From: Branchiostoma belcheri
Lineage: Eukaryota > Chordata > Leptocardii > Amphioxiformes > Branchiostomatidae
Direction of reading: 5' to 3'
Length of the DNA stretch: 64,000 bases
Assembly: GCF_001625305.1 (NCBI RefSeq)
Contig: NW_017804609.1
Span: forward strand, 825,910 to 889,909
Shown: positions 1 to 13,500 of the stretch, in pieces
How positions within the stretch are numbered: position 1 is the stretch's first letter
How the letters are laid out: each line of letters opens with the position of its first letter
Program-made: the position numbers and the translations under genes
Notes under the pieces: generated by a model
The model's database searches: none
What the model saw: the letters and a program-made list of their open reading frames with translations, nothing else
What the model was told of the DNA's origin: nothing

Positions 1-840
1 TAATTCCCAGACAAGTTTATAATCAGTGATGTGAACCCCAGAATGGTATTACTCCGGCCCGGCAGACACTAGTGCTCGTTATACGTTAACGAAGCCAATC
101 AAGAATCGTGTATAATTCCCAGACAAGTTTATAATCCACCCCATCACTCCTGGTGCGAGACAGACGTGTTTCGTAACTTTCGCTCGTTAAAAACCGCCCT
201 AATGAGCTGCCTCAGGCGCGTATAGACTCATTAACATTCGATGAAAAATTAAACGCATAGTTTTTAACACCTGGGACTTCTGTATGAAAAATTGCTTTGT
301 CAGTTCGATGTAAGGTTGTTGTCCCATGGATATGATTTAGATTTTTTTTAGTACTAAAAGTTGGATTCAATGAAAAATTAAACGTGTCGCATACTTTTTA
401 ACACCTGGGGCTTTTGTATGAAAAACTGCATTGTCACTTCGATGTAAGGTTGTTGTCCCATAGTTATGATTTAGATTTTTTTTATATCCTACAGATGAGA
501 GATATTTGGCAAGTTTGAGGTAGAAGAAAATCTTGGCTTCTAGTTTCAGAAACATGTTTGAAGGAAGACAGATATATCTACATGTGTAGAATTATTACAT
601 AAACTGTCGTCCATGGGACCAGTATCTTTGCTTTTCTGGTAAGATCCTTAAACATCCTACAAGTTCTACTGAAACCCTGCATGGTACGTTTTATATGAAG
701 ACTATCCTTCATTATTATATAATATAAGATTGTATTTACATGTAGTAGAAGTCATTTAGTAGAAGTGTTTTCATACCAGGAAATTGTCACTGATGTTTAT
801 AATTGCAGACTTAAGTCTGTGAAGGAGGTATAGTTGTGTG
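1..840. repeat. Two short direct-repeat pairs, otherwise nothing recognised
   Basis: TAATTCCCAGACAAGTTTAT occurs at 1 and again at about 112. A ~115-bp unit (GATGAAAAATTAAACG to GATTTAGATTTTTTTTA) occurs at 237-350 and 367-484. No coding sequence or TRRAP exon was found, although the terminal TRRAP exon should lie in this direction. Confidence 0.7.
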
Positions 841-930
841 TGTTAGTGTGTCTGTCTGTGTTTCCAACCTAATTTGGCCAGAGCCTATGGATGGATTGCA
901 ATGATATTTGGTATGTAGGTAGATCAACCA
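826..930 (+). repeat. Dispersed repeat with GTGTGTCTGTCTGTG start
   Basis: Contains TGTGTGTTAGTGTGTCTGTC and GCCTATGGATGGATTGCAAT. A related sequence is at 9695-9785 (GCCATGGATGGGTTGTTATG). This resembles a repeat widespread in invertebrate genomes; its class is not known to me. Confidence 0.5.
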
Positions 931-1000
931 CACTGTGCATAATATGATTCCTTTTTTGGGACTGAAGATTAGCTCATCAGCTCATTGATATGTGCATAAT

Positions 1001-1300
1001 AATTACCTTCTTGTGCCAGTAGATGAGCTCATCCCTCAGCACGGCCCTCAGCAAACTGTCGAGTTTAAAGTTCGGCTGCACGAAGCTTGTTGCCTCATTA
1101 ATATGCGCATAATAATTACCCCCTTGCACCAATAGATGAGTGTATCACCTCATTAATAGGCGCATAATTACCTTCTTGTGCCAGTAGATGAGCTTGAGAT
1201 AAGCTTGCTGCCTTATTAACTTCTTGCACCAATAGATGATCCTGTTGCCTAATTAATATGCACATAATTATTTTATTGCCTCATTAGTATGCGCATGATA
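1001..1300 (-). repeat. Degenerate array of TRRAP exon-11 3' end plus donor site
   Basis: The stretch TTACCTTCTTGTGCCAGTAG, which is the end of exon 11 plus its GTAA donor in reverse, recurs at about 1004 and 1168 and in weaker form at about 1107 and 1215. The copies are joined by an intronic spacer containing CTCATTAATATGCGCATAA. The longest copy, 1007-1086, keeps 26 in-frame codons (FVQPNFKLDSLLRAVLRDEL and on) with eight base changes in seven codons, all silent. Confidence 0.85.
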
Positions 1301-1305
1301 ATTAC

Positions 1306-1502
1306 CTTCTTGTGCCAGTAGATCAGCTCGTCCCTCAGCACAGCCCTTAGGAGACTGTCCAGTTTGAAGTTCGGCTGCACGAAGCATCGAGCCGCCGCGA
1401 TCATACACGATGTCAGCACGCCGCTGACGCCGATGGGCGTCAGGAAATCCGATATGTTTGGCGTCAGGCGGAACGGGACTGGCCGGTTTGCGTCAAGGTC
1501 AC
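1306..1502 (-). CDS. TRRAP: TRRAP exon 11 of window (residues 395-460)
   Basis: 197 nt, GDLDANRPVPFRLTPNISDF, TPIGVSGVLTSCMIAAARCF, VQPNFKLDSLLRAVLRDELI, YWHKK. Acceptor TTTCAG, donor GTAATT, ending in phase 0. In human TRRAP roughly 70 residues including FATC remain after this point; they are not in 1-1305. The 3' end and donor of this exon have been multiplied into an array at 1001-1300. Confidence 0.97.
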
Positions 1503-4500
1503 CTGAAAGAGAGAAAATACAGTGTTTAATTCCACTTTTGAAAATCAACTCAAGGAATGAATCGGGATGAGGGGATGCAAACTTAGACCAATGTGACATC
1601 TAGAACTTGGAAGGAGCATAACTAATATGCAACAGATGTTTCAAGAACAGCTATTTTATGCAGAAAAAGAACAGTCCACATGGTTCTGTTTAGTTTTAAT
1701 ATGGGATAAGGCCACTAGTCCTGTCCTGTTTTATCTAAATAAAGTTTATTACAGTTTTTAATGTTATTGAAGAAGTTCATGATCAGAACAATTTGTCAAA
1801 TTTTTCGGGTACAGGTACAGGTTCAAGCCTTTACGTTTAGGTATGTAGCGCTGCCATAGCTTGTGCACACAGAGATGTTGTGAGTTGTATGAAATAGACA
1901 GATCTCCCTGATCTTATCTGGCCAGGAAATATTACACACTAGTGAGCCTGGAGGAGATCTTTCCAGTCTGCTGGGCTGATAATCACGTCTTGCTACATAA
2001 TGTAACCCAACACCACAGGGTGTCTGCTACAGCAAAGTTACCATGGTGACAGACATCTAGTCCAGGTCATTGACCTTATGTGTTTGGAGAAGAAGAAACT
2101 GAGAAAAAGAAAAGAATTTGTTTTCCTTCGTTGAAGGTAAAATTTAATATGTCCCTTGCAGGGATCCACGTAGAAAAAGTCAAGGCTACGGTCGGCAGCT
2201 TTTTCTAGGGTTGGTCGGGAAACAGGAAACACAACATTTTTTCCCTAGGCCTTACTTAGACCTGCTTGCATAGAGATGTTGCATGTTGTAAGAAATAGAC
2301 CGATCTCCCTGATCTTATCTGGCCAGGAAATATTACACACTAGTGAGCCTGGGTAACCCAACACCACAGGGTGTCTGCTACAGCAAAGTTACCATGGTGA
2401 CAGACGTCTGATCCAGGTCTTTGACCTTATGTGTTTGGAGAAGACGAAACAGAGCAAAAACAATTTTTTTCCCTTGTTGCAAGTAAATTCATGTCCCTTG
2501 CAGGGATCCACAAAAAAGGGCTAGGGTCAGCAGCTTTTTCTAGGGCCGGTTGGGAAACAGGAAATACAACAATTTTTTCCCTAGGCCTTACTTATTTATT
2601 AAACCTGCTTGCATACAGAGATGTCGCATGTTGTGTGAAATAGACCGATCTCCCTGATCTTATCTGGCCAGGAAATATTACACACTAGTGAGCCTAGCTG
2701 GAGGACGAATTTTCAGTCTGCTGGGCTGATAGTCTCTTCTGCATACAAACTTCCCACTGATATTCACAGGCAATTCAGATTTCCATATTTCCATCATTTG
2801 ACGGAATTTTGCTGCCCATGACAGACAAAAATCTTGGTGTAAAGATATGGAAAGAGACAAATGTTATCAAAGTAAGCTAAAAAGCTTAATCTACCAGCAA
2901 AATTTGCCCCTCAAGATGTAGGAAATAGTATTTTGGAAGGTCAAGATTTCACTGGGGAGCATGACTATAGATATCATCACTAGAAAGAGTTGTTTTATTT
3001 TTAACCGGTGAGCCAAATTTTCCTATCTGCTCTACACAGTGGTAATGAAACTAATCCTAGTGATAGAGATAGCAATTTTCTAAGGAAATACACTGTACAG
3101 TCCATACATTAAGCATTGTATAGAGTTGCTTCACTACAGATGCACGGAACTGGCTGGAGTGGATTGGCGATAAGCTATGATGATGATGATGACTACAGAT
3201 GCTAACTTTGCCTATCTATACCTGACAGTGGTAATGAAACTAATTCTAGCGATTGAGATAGTAATTTCTAAAGAAATATGGTCTGTAGACTTTGCTCTGT
3301 ATAGAGTAGCTTCACTCTTGAGATGTTAACTTTGCCTATCTACAGCTAACAGTGGCAATGAAACTAATCCTATAGCTAGTGTGATAACTTATAATGGCTT
3401 CCCAAAGGTACATGGGGCACCGGAGTGTAGACTCAGCTCTGTATAGAGTTGCTTCTTATGTAAGATACTAGCTTTGCCTATCTGCACCTGACAGTGGTAA
3501 TGAAACTAATCCTAGCAATACAGATAGTGGCTTCCCAAAGACATTTGGGACACCCGAGTGTAGACTCAGCATCGCATAGCGTTACTTCACTCTCTAGACT
3601 GTTAACTTTGCCTATCTGCACCTGACAGTGATAATGGAACTAATCCTAGCCATAACAGATAGTGGCTTCCCAAAGACATATATGGGACCCCGAGTGTAGA
3701 CTCAGCATCATATAGAGTTACTTCACTCTCTAGATGTTAACTGTTAACTTTGCCTATCTGAACCTGACAGTGATAATGAAACTAATCCTAGCAATACAGA
3801 TAGAGACTTCCCAAAGACATTTGGGGCACCCGAGTTAACTTTGCCTATCTGTACTTGATAGTGGCAGTGCTTGTACGTAACAGGCTCTTATGGTAGTTAG
3901 AGGAAGAAATATGAGCAAGATACGATCATGGGTATCAGTCTTGCACAAGGGCCTACATGGGGGGGGTGGGGTCCGGTGGTAGCTAGGGAGAGAATTATGG
4001 GGGAGATACAATCGTCGGTATCAGTCTTATGTGGGGGTCTTCATGGGGGAGTCCTGGCGTACAGTTAGGGACAGAATTATGGGGGTGATACGGTCGTGGG
4101 TATCAGTCTTAAGTGAGGCATGGGGGAGTCCTGGCAACTGTTGACTTAATATTTAACTTAGAAAAGTTGGCAATGTCTCTTTGGCTGTCCTGTTCTTGCC
4201 AAATGAGTGTTGCTAAATGTTTTTTGTCTGACAAAAGTTAGAAAGTCTGTGACTACTGACAGAGAGAGAAAGAAAGAGATAATATTCTTTTGACCACAAA
4301 CATATAAAACACAGAGAGAAGCCATCTCTCTGAACTCCTACTGCAAAAAAAAAAAAAATCCCAGCGAAAATATATGGACTTACCTTCGTACCTGCCAAGA
4401 TGAATTCACAGTATATTACATGCATCACAGTAACTACAGGGTGACAAACGTTACATCACATACGGGGAACATTCGTATAAATGGCACCAGCGAACATTCG

Positions 4501-7500
4501 GGGACTTTATTACACCCTGCGCCCGTAAATATAACAGTTAGTGAGATAAGCAGACACTGGGAAGGAAGCTGGCACTATATGTCACGCTTCACCCCGTAAG
4601 GTTACATGCAGGGAGGAGGAAACTTTTGAAAAATGACCTAAAAAGTTGGTGAAGAAACTTACAACTGAGTTCTAGTATTAAGTATAATGACAGACACATT
4701 AATTCAACCAAACATGGAACCCTCTCTTCAAAAACTTGTCATTATATGTTATCTTTGCAGAAGGCAAACATATTGTTTTTGCTCTGTTTCTTCTTCTCTT
4801 TTACTACTCCAAACAAGAAGTGTAAATGACCTGGACCAGACGGCTGTCACCATGGTAACTGGTGCTGTAGCAGACACCCTGTGGTGTTTGGTTACTTTAT
4901 GTAGATTGTGGCGAAGGTAAACATAAAGTATGCAGATCTGTCAGTGATTGTTGAACCCATATCATTTGCTACTCTAATGTTTGGTCTTGTCTTGTCTTGT
5001 CAGCAGGGCAAGCCCTTTGTAATAGCCACTGGCTAGTTGGGCTGCCCTGGCTGTGAGGGTTGAACAGCCAAACCAGTAAATAAACAAATCTATCAGTAAG
5101 ATAAAGATAATTACCTATACCAGACATCTGTCACCATGGTAACTGGTGCTGTAGCAGACACCCTGTGGTGTTGGGTCACAATATATAGATTGTGGCAAAG
5201 GCAATATGTTTGGTCTTGTCTTGTCTTGTCAGCAGGGCCACATAGCCACAGGCTAGTTGCAAGGCTGCCTTGGCTGTGAGGGCTGAACAGCCAAACCAGT
5301 AAATAAATAAATCAGTAAGATGAAGACAATCTTGACTCACCTGAAGCATCGTTGATGTCGAATCTGAAGTAAGAGGCGTGGAGCTGTCCACAGTCCTGTG
5401 CTACGTACAGCATCTCAGGGTTCAGCCGCGTCAGGTGCAGAACAAACTCCACAAAACCCATCAGGGCTAGCTGCTGCGTCAGCTGTGGGGAGGGGGGCAG
5501 AATTAGAACTGTCAAGGTCAATTGTGGGGAGGGGGCAATACAGTAAAGAACTGTCAAGGTCATTTTACTGTAGGGAAGGGGGCAGCTGTGTCAGGTGCAG
5601 GACAAACTCCACAAAACCCATCAGGGCCAGCTGCTGCGTCAACTGTGGGGAGGGGGGCAGAATTAGAACTTTCAAGGACAACTGTGGGGAGGGGGGCAGA
5701 ATTAGAACTTTCAAGGTTGACTGAGGGGCAGCATTGCTTGGTTATGCATGCGTAACAAAACTAACTTCTTACAGAATTCATTTCATCCAATTGTGCACTT
5801 TCAGATTCTATAAAGATTATTTTTAAATGTTTCAGGCATCTAACTGTCCTTTTATATGCAAACAAACAATTAACAAAAGTTTTCAGTCGTACCATTTTCC
5901 TGAAGTGGAAGTAGTCAGTAGCGTCAGGGAAGGTGTGCGATGCCCACTCCTTCAGCATGGAGCGCGGCACCATGTTGGTCTGTACCTCCTTCAGGATGTC
6001 CCTTAGCACCTGAAAGCATAATTATTATATGAAATAAGTCTATTACCACAATGTAATTTTAAGTAGAGTTTTATACTATTAGCATAATATACAATTTTTA
6101 GCAAGTGTACGAGATACTAGTAATTCTATTGGTGTATTGTGTAACTGATCACTTTTATGTTATGTCACAACTCAATTCAGCTAAATCGACATAGCTGCTT
6201 CATTGTGACGACTGGAAACTGTTTTGAGTGTGGATAAACCATTCTCTCTCTCTCTCACAGTCCCTGTCTCTTTCTATCTATTTGTCTCTCTTTCTCTCAC
6301 TATCTCACTCTCTCTCTTGCTCCCTCTCTTTCACTCCTTCCCTCACTCTCTCTCCCTCTCTCTCACCTGGTGGCTGGCCTGGGCTCCTCTTGCCTGGACC
6401 ATCAGGAGTCTCTCATAGTACCGTGAGATGGGAGCGTCATGCTCCATCATCTTCTTAGCACAGCGCTGGAAGGAAAGAAGAAAAGAATGAATGGTTAGAG
6501 CTCAGAAAAAAGAGCTCCACTGGACCACCAGGATTCGCTCATTGTAATGCTAGATTGGAATATTATCATCCTCTTAGCAAATCGCTAATAAGGAAGAGGA
6601 AAAACTTAGAGATGGCCAAAGGAGGGCTTGCTAACCCTGAAAAATTAAAGCTTCAATGTTCACAGACATTTATAAACTGTTGCTAATCTTAAAAGTCTTC
6701 AATCTACTTGCACATTACTGTAAGATTGATATCTTCACTTCATGATATCACTGGCACATCTCAAAACTTTGACAATTTCAAAATGTCTTCAAAGCAGCTC
6801 AGCCGAGCTTCTTTATAGTCTCCTCAAAAGTACAGAAAACAGAACGAAATACATGTAACCCTAGGTTGGACAGATTACATTTATCTGCAGGTTAAGTTCT
6901 TTTTGACACCAATGTTTTCAGACAAACTGTTGCCCTTGATGTTCAGCTTATTCTCAAACCCCCAACACCCATACCTGTTTGTATATGGACAGCAGTGAGA
7001 GAGAGGAGGGGTTGTCCTCGACCAGACGCATCTGAGGCGACACGGCCACCACACGGGGAACTGTGAACTGCAGGTTACGCCGAGCTGTCTCCTGGGGTAC
7101 AACAAAAACAACAGTTACTGTACACTGTTTCTCACTGTTTCTCAACAAGCCTGTAGAATTCAATCACTTACTTAGGGTACAATAAGCTAACGAAAGCAGT
7201 TGATTGACAAACATATATAAGCCACAGGCAGATCCCTGAGAAACAGCCACGACATCACGATTCCTCACGCAAGAACCAAGCGTCTGCAGCAGTCCTTCCT
7301 GCATTGTGCGATCAGACTGTACAACGACTCACTGCAGAAATCGGCATGAACTGTGTATATATTGTAAATAATTCTTGTATGTGTCTTTGTATATGTTTCT
7401 TAGTAGATGTGTTGTGTGAAATATTTCAATGAGGGCAATGTGAAAATTTGTACCCAATTCAGAGGGGGTGCTTTTGTACTCCCCCCTGCTGATGTACATT

Positions 7501-10500
7501 TTTTGAGTGGAGAATAATAAAGATAACACATAAGGTACATTAAAAGAGGCACTGCCCCTAGTGCTGAAACTATGGCTGTTATTAATCTTCTCCCTGCTGC
7601 CTAACCCCATAATCAATACAAATTTGCCAAACAGCTACCTTAGCTGCCTTCCTCCTCTTTTGTTGATGTTCAAGTTCATAAGGATTTTTTGACAGTGCAA
7701 ACTTTGTGGCAATCAAATTATTGAACCTCCCTAATGATCCTTTCCATTACAATTCAATCACTGACTTAGGGTACAATTCCTCAGTTGAGTCTATAAGCCA
7801 TTGATTGACTATCAAACAGATACAAAAGATACACAAAAAAGTTTATGTAACCTTTCTCTTCTCAAGGAAGTGGTTGAGCAGCTTATACTATATAAACCTA
7901 CTGTGTTACATTGTGTACATGTACAAATGTACAACTCAAGTTTAAAGCGGTTTACCAGTAATGTGAAACTAACAAGTAGGACTAGTTTTTACCTTTCTCT
8001 TCTCGAGGAAGTGGTTGAGCATCCTGAGCAGCTGCAGTACCCGTTCCTCCCGCCGTGAGTCGCTCAGGCACGCGTCGTTCATCACCAGGTACGGGTAGAT
8101 CTGGGCAGGCAAACAAACAAATAAATAAACAAACAAACAGTCAGGCACGCGTCGTTCATCACCAGGTACGGGTAGATCTGGGCAGGCAAACAAAGAAACA
8201 AATAAACAAACAGGCCAGGGGTGAGAAACAGACTAGATCATCAAACAAATAAATTAAATGAAACTAGAGGTAGCGAGGTTGTGGTATACATGTACAGTTG
8301 ATGACTTAGAATCTTATGGTTCTGGGTTTGTATTCCTGGCAGCTAGGCTAACATGGCAAAACATTTTTCATCATGATTATTGCATTCTGCCAATAATTCA
8401 AATGCTGGTCTGCTTGCACCTTGACAATCACATTTCACATGCTCCTAATCTAATGTGAGTAAAATCATCACAACCTTTCAAGGTCCTTTTCCATTAGTTC
8501 TCAAAACTTTGCTTATTCCTGTCTCCTTTGTTAGACCCTGAGAAAGGCTGAAGGCATGAACAAGCTGTAATATGTAAGAAACTTGTTAGAGTGTTGAAAC
8601 TCCATTGCTCTTGGCAGATGAACCTGACCCTGAAGACCCATCAGACCTCTCAGACGTTACATAACCTACAGATAAACATGACCCTGACCCAGCAGACCTC
8701 TGAGACATTACATAACCTTCACATGAACATGGGAAAGCACTTTCAACACAGAATTGTTCTGCGAACAAGACCACAATAGCACACTAAGGACAAATTATGC
8801 AATAACTGAAAGTTCTGATGCAGTACCAAGGGGAAGCAGGGTGAACAACAGTTGACTTATCAAACAAATTACATAAAACTAGTCCCAAGTCATCTCAACT
8901 TTCCCATTATTTATCCAAACTTTGCTTATAGCTGTCCCTTGAGCTAGACTCAAAGAAAGGGCAATGGAGAAGGTTGAAACTGACATGAAAAACCTGTAAT
9001 GTGTAAGAAACTTGTTTTAGAGTGTTGAAACTCCACTGCTCTTGGATTTAAACTTGACCCTGACCCAGCAGACCCCTGAGACGTTACATAACCTTCAGTA
9101 GAACATGGGAAACCTCTTCCATCACAGAATTTCTCTGCGAACCGGAATGATCTCAAATTTTGCGCAAACCCCAGTTCCCACAACCTCAGCTGGGAGAAGT
9201 AGTTAGAGAGAAAATAACAAGTAAATGTGTGGGAAACTGTGGCCTTTGCTTGACCCTGAATTAATTAGTCCAGAAACAACAAGAAAACTGAGTTGGGCCA
9301 AACGACCTTCAGGAATAAGGGACCAAATATTTGACCTTGGGCTGACATTAATCACAGAGTGACACAGAACTGTGGCTGTGGGCCCGCTGACCTTCAGGAC
9401 TAATGTTTGACCTTGAGCTCCCCTGGTGGGTGTTAGGATGATGATGGTGAGCCTGGGGAGGGGGGCAGGTCAGGACAGGGGTCACCTCTGCCTCAAGGTC
9501 ACCTTCAGAAGGGAAGTTTTGTCCTTGGGACTAGTGTGAAGGTCAGATGAAGTGATCCATGTGAGCTGGGGAGCAAGGGGAATGGCAGAAGAGGGGATAG
9601 CTACTGGTATATGTGAGCGAATTTTTGGGAAATATTGGGGAAGGCCCTGGAATAATTAATTTTATTACCCATGCCAGGAGGTTACATTGTTGGTAGCATT
9701 TCTGTGTGTATGTGGTTTAGTATGGTAACTCAAGAAGCCATGGATGGGTTGTTATGAAACTTGGTAGATGGGTAGGTCTTGATGGGACCTCAAAATGCAG
9801 CTGAACTTCCGGTTTCCGTATCTTGTGATCTGGACAAGCTAAGGTCACAAAGTTTGGATGATAGATAGCTCTTGTGCTTGGAAATAAGTGATTTGAGTTT
9901 GGGCCCCCTATAGCTAGCGGCTTGTTTTGTAAATGGGAGACATTACTCACCTTGCCGTTATGGCCGCGGATGTAGAGTCGTCGGGCAGCGGTCCCGTGCT
10001 TGTGAACAATCTCCACTCGAGGCAGGAACTTGGCGATCTTGATGTAGTAGTGGTTATGCTGTGGGGGGTAGAGATGACAGAAACGTTGGTTAGAGATCAG
10101 GCAGAAAAAACATTGGTGAGAGATCCTGTGCTGTAGGCCAACATTTTTGTTAGGATTCTGATGCAACTTGAGACTGTATTTTAGTCTCAAGATGACACTG
10201 TGGATTCAGCAGCTCTTGCTGAATTAAAAAAAAAATGTCTGGGAACCCAGGAACTGTTTTAGCGTGGCCCAAGATGAAACCTCTCCCATACGGCAGCCGG
10301 CTTTATAACCAATAAAACCTTGTGCTGATAAAAACCTCTCGCACGACGCAAAGTCCCGAGTGGCGGGAGGATAAAGAGAACTTCGACTACTTGTCAACCT
10401 CCGGAAAAATCAATCCCAGGACAACAAAGAAAGCGGTAATAAGGACTGAGAGAAGAAACGGGGTAAACCTCAACGAGTTGGTTAAATCATCAGTTGGGAT

Positions 10501-13500
10501 TCGGAAAGTCAATCTACGCAATTCAAGGGCAAAATGTTAGAAGCTTACATCTACTACAGTACTACTACTTCTACTGCTAATGCAGTAACTACTAACAACT
10601 TATACTTCTACAGTAACTCTGCTTCTGTGTTGATCTATAGTCCTGCACCATTTTTAAAGGCATTTTTATAGCTAGTAAATCCAGCTGGCATATGTGCGAA
10701 GTACTAGTATGCATGGAATCTACTACTACTACTATTTACTACTACTACTTCTACTGCTACTATTACTCCTATTCTGCTTCTGTGTTGATCTATAGTTATG
10801 CACCATTTTGTGAACTTGTAGAACCCAGAAAGTACGCCTCTGTAGCCAAAGAAGGAAAGTTTTATAGCCCGTAAATCCTGCCTGCATACATGTATGTGCG
10901 AACATTTTATCACCACGTACTTCTACTACGCAATTACTACCTACAGTAACTACTAGAACTACCGCTACTACTGCTGCTTCTTATTATAACATTTTCTTCT
11001 CTCGTAGAACCCAGAAAATACACCACTGTAGATGTAGCTCCAACATAAACTTTAGCTTTTTTATAGCCAGTAAATTGGGCCGGCATATGTGCGAACACTT
11101 TATCAGCCATCAGTATGCATGGAATCTACTACTATTACAGTAACTACTACTACTACTACTACACCGTACTCTGTTGCCTTGTGTATGATCTAGTACCTAA
11201 TACAAGTACCTAATACCAGCCCAGAAGAGAACAAGAAATAGCCATGCCTTTAAGTACCAGAGTTATCAACCAAGGATTGGGGTGTTCAAGAATTCATTCT
11301 TTCCTAGAACTATCGCAGAGTGGAACTCACTGTCACCAAGTACAGTAGGGGCACTGTCAATAGATAGCTTTAAACAATGTCTAGAGCTAGAAGTTCAAGG
11401 GTTAGGTGTAACAAGTCGATTGGTGTAATATAGCCAGCTGCCGCCGCGCCACGTGCCTGCGAAGCTGTTGTGTTACGCCCAAAGGCGGTTATACCGGCTA
11501 TACAGATACAGAAGCTGGTGTGTTACGCCGAAAGGCGGTTATACCGGCTATACAGATACAGATCTAGTTATGTGAACATCGTAGAACTCAGAATGAACGC
11601 CTCTGTAGCCGAAGAATGAGAGTTTTTATAGCCAGTAAATCGGGCCGGCATATGTGCGAAGAGTTTATCACCACCAGGAACCCAAAATAACGGTACTACT
11701 ACTACTACTTCTAATATGGTAACTACTTCTACCAACTAATACTTCTACAGTAACTCTGTTTCAATTCTGTGTTGATCTATAGTTCTGCACCATTTTTAAA
11801 GGCGTTTTTTATAGCCAGTAAATCTGGCCGGCATATGTGCGAACACTTTATCACCCATCAGTATGCATGGAATCTTTAATCTATCTCCATTAGCCACGCC
11901 GTTTTAGAGCCGCCAAGAGGCACCCCCCTCCCAAGTGGGTCGTTCCATCGTTGTGGCGATGAAAGAACGACGTACGACTTCAGAGTTTTCATCTTGCGAT
12001 CGTCATGACAACGGCTGATTGCCATGACAACCATTCATTTTTTACAATTGCTGGGATAATGAGAGAAAGTTGTAGCAGAGAAAGTGCTGATATGCAACGA
12101 AAGAAAAACGTCTAATGTCAGGAATTTTCGTCTCGAAAATCGTCATGACAAAGAGAGTTATTTCATGGTCATAACAACTACTTGACGATATTTCTTGTAA
12201 TTTTCTATAGTTACTGAGATAATGAGTCAAAAGGAAAATTAAAGCGGAGAAACTGTTAACTTACGATAAAAGAAAAACGTACAACGTCGTTAAATATGGG
12301 AACAGTTTTCATCTTGAAAATCGTCTAACAATGAGTTAATGGTCATGACAGTGACAATTTTCTATAATCAGTCAGAAAAATGTGAGTAGAAATTAAGGCA
12401 GAGAAACTGCTGACTTACTAATCTTACTGATTTTTCGTCTGAGCATTCACTCCTCTGTTATTGGAAAATAGCACACTTTGCAGTTTTGCACGTTAATACA
12501 TGTACCAATTTCTGAAATGAATGTTTTTACCTATGAACGTGGAAAAGTATGCTGAATTGCTATGTGTGATGGAGTAGATAGCATCCCAAGATTAACAGTT
12601 ATAGAGTGTCACATATCACATGAAAGGGCGCACTTCCCAACAATATATTATATTATATGATATCATCTTTATATCTATCAATAGTCCTGCCGACTGCTGG
12701 TACAAATAAATGGTTTATTGGGTGCATGTGCACCTTAGTGAACCCAAAATTGGAGCAGTGTACCCAATTATTTTCTGTGGGTGCACCCAAATATTTTTTA
12801 GGTATTTTTGTACATATGAAATGTATAATAGTATACAGGATAGTCTTGGAATCTAAGTGTCAGAAAAATAGTAAATTCTTGCATTTTGAAGTTCCCATTT
12901 CAGATTCAAGCTCAGAAGAGGAGCAGTCAAGATCTGTTACTACGTTAATTATAACTTTTATGTTAAATGGTGCACCCAAAAAAATTTTTGTGCACCCAGT
13001 TTTCTAGGTTGGGTGCACCAGTGCATCTATTCCCAAAAATGAATTTCGAGCCCTGCACATGAAAGGGCGTCCTTCCCTACAATATATTATATTATATGAT
13101 ATCATCTTTATATCTATCAATAGTCCCACCAACTGCTGGTAAAAATCAATGCAGCTTTATAGGAGGCAATATAAGGATGCTGGAGTTCAATGACCTCATG
13201 GAAATTTATCATTTGGTGCTAGAGGATGGGTCAACAAGGTGCTAGCTTGTAAAAGAAAGGTGGTCCCAGGGCCTTTTTGTGGCCATTGGAGCCTTTTTTC
13301 TGTGTCTATGGCAGGGTACTGGAAGGTGGAGCCCATCCCTCTCCTTCCACTGCCATTTTACCTCCCTACCCACTATCCAATACATGTAAGTATCTGATAC
13401 CAGCTCAGAAAAGAACAAGAAACAGTCATGCCTTCAAATACTAGAGTTGTCAACCAAGAATTGAGGTGTTCAAAAACTTGTATTTCCCAAGAACTAATGT

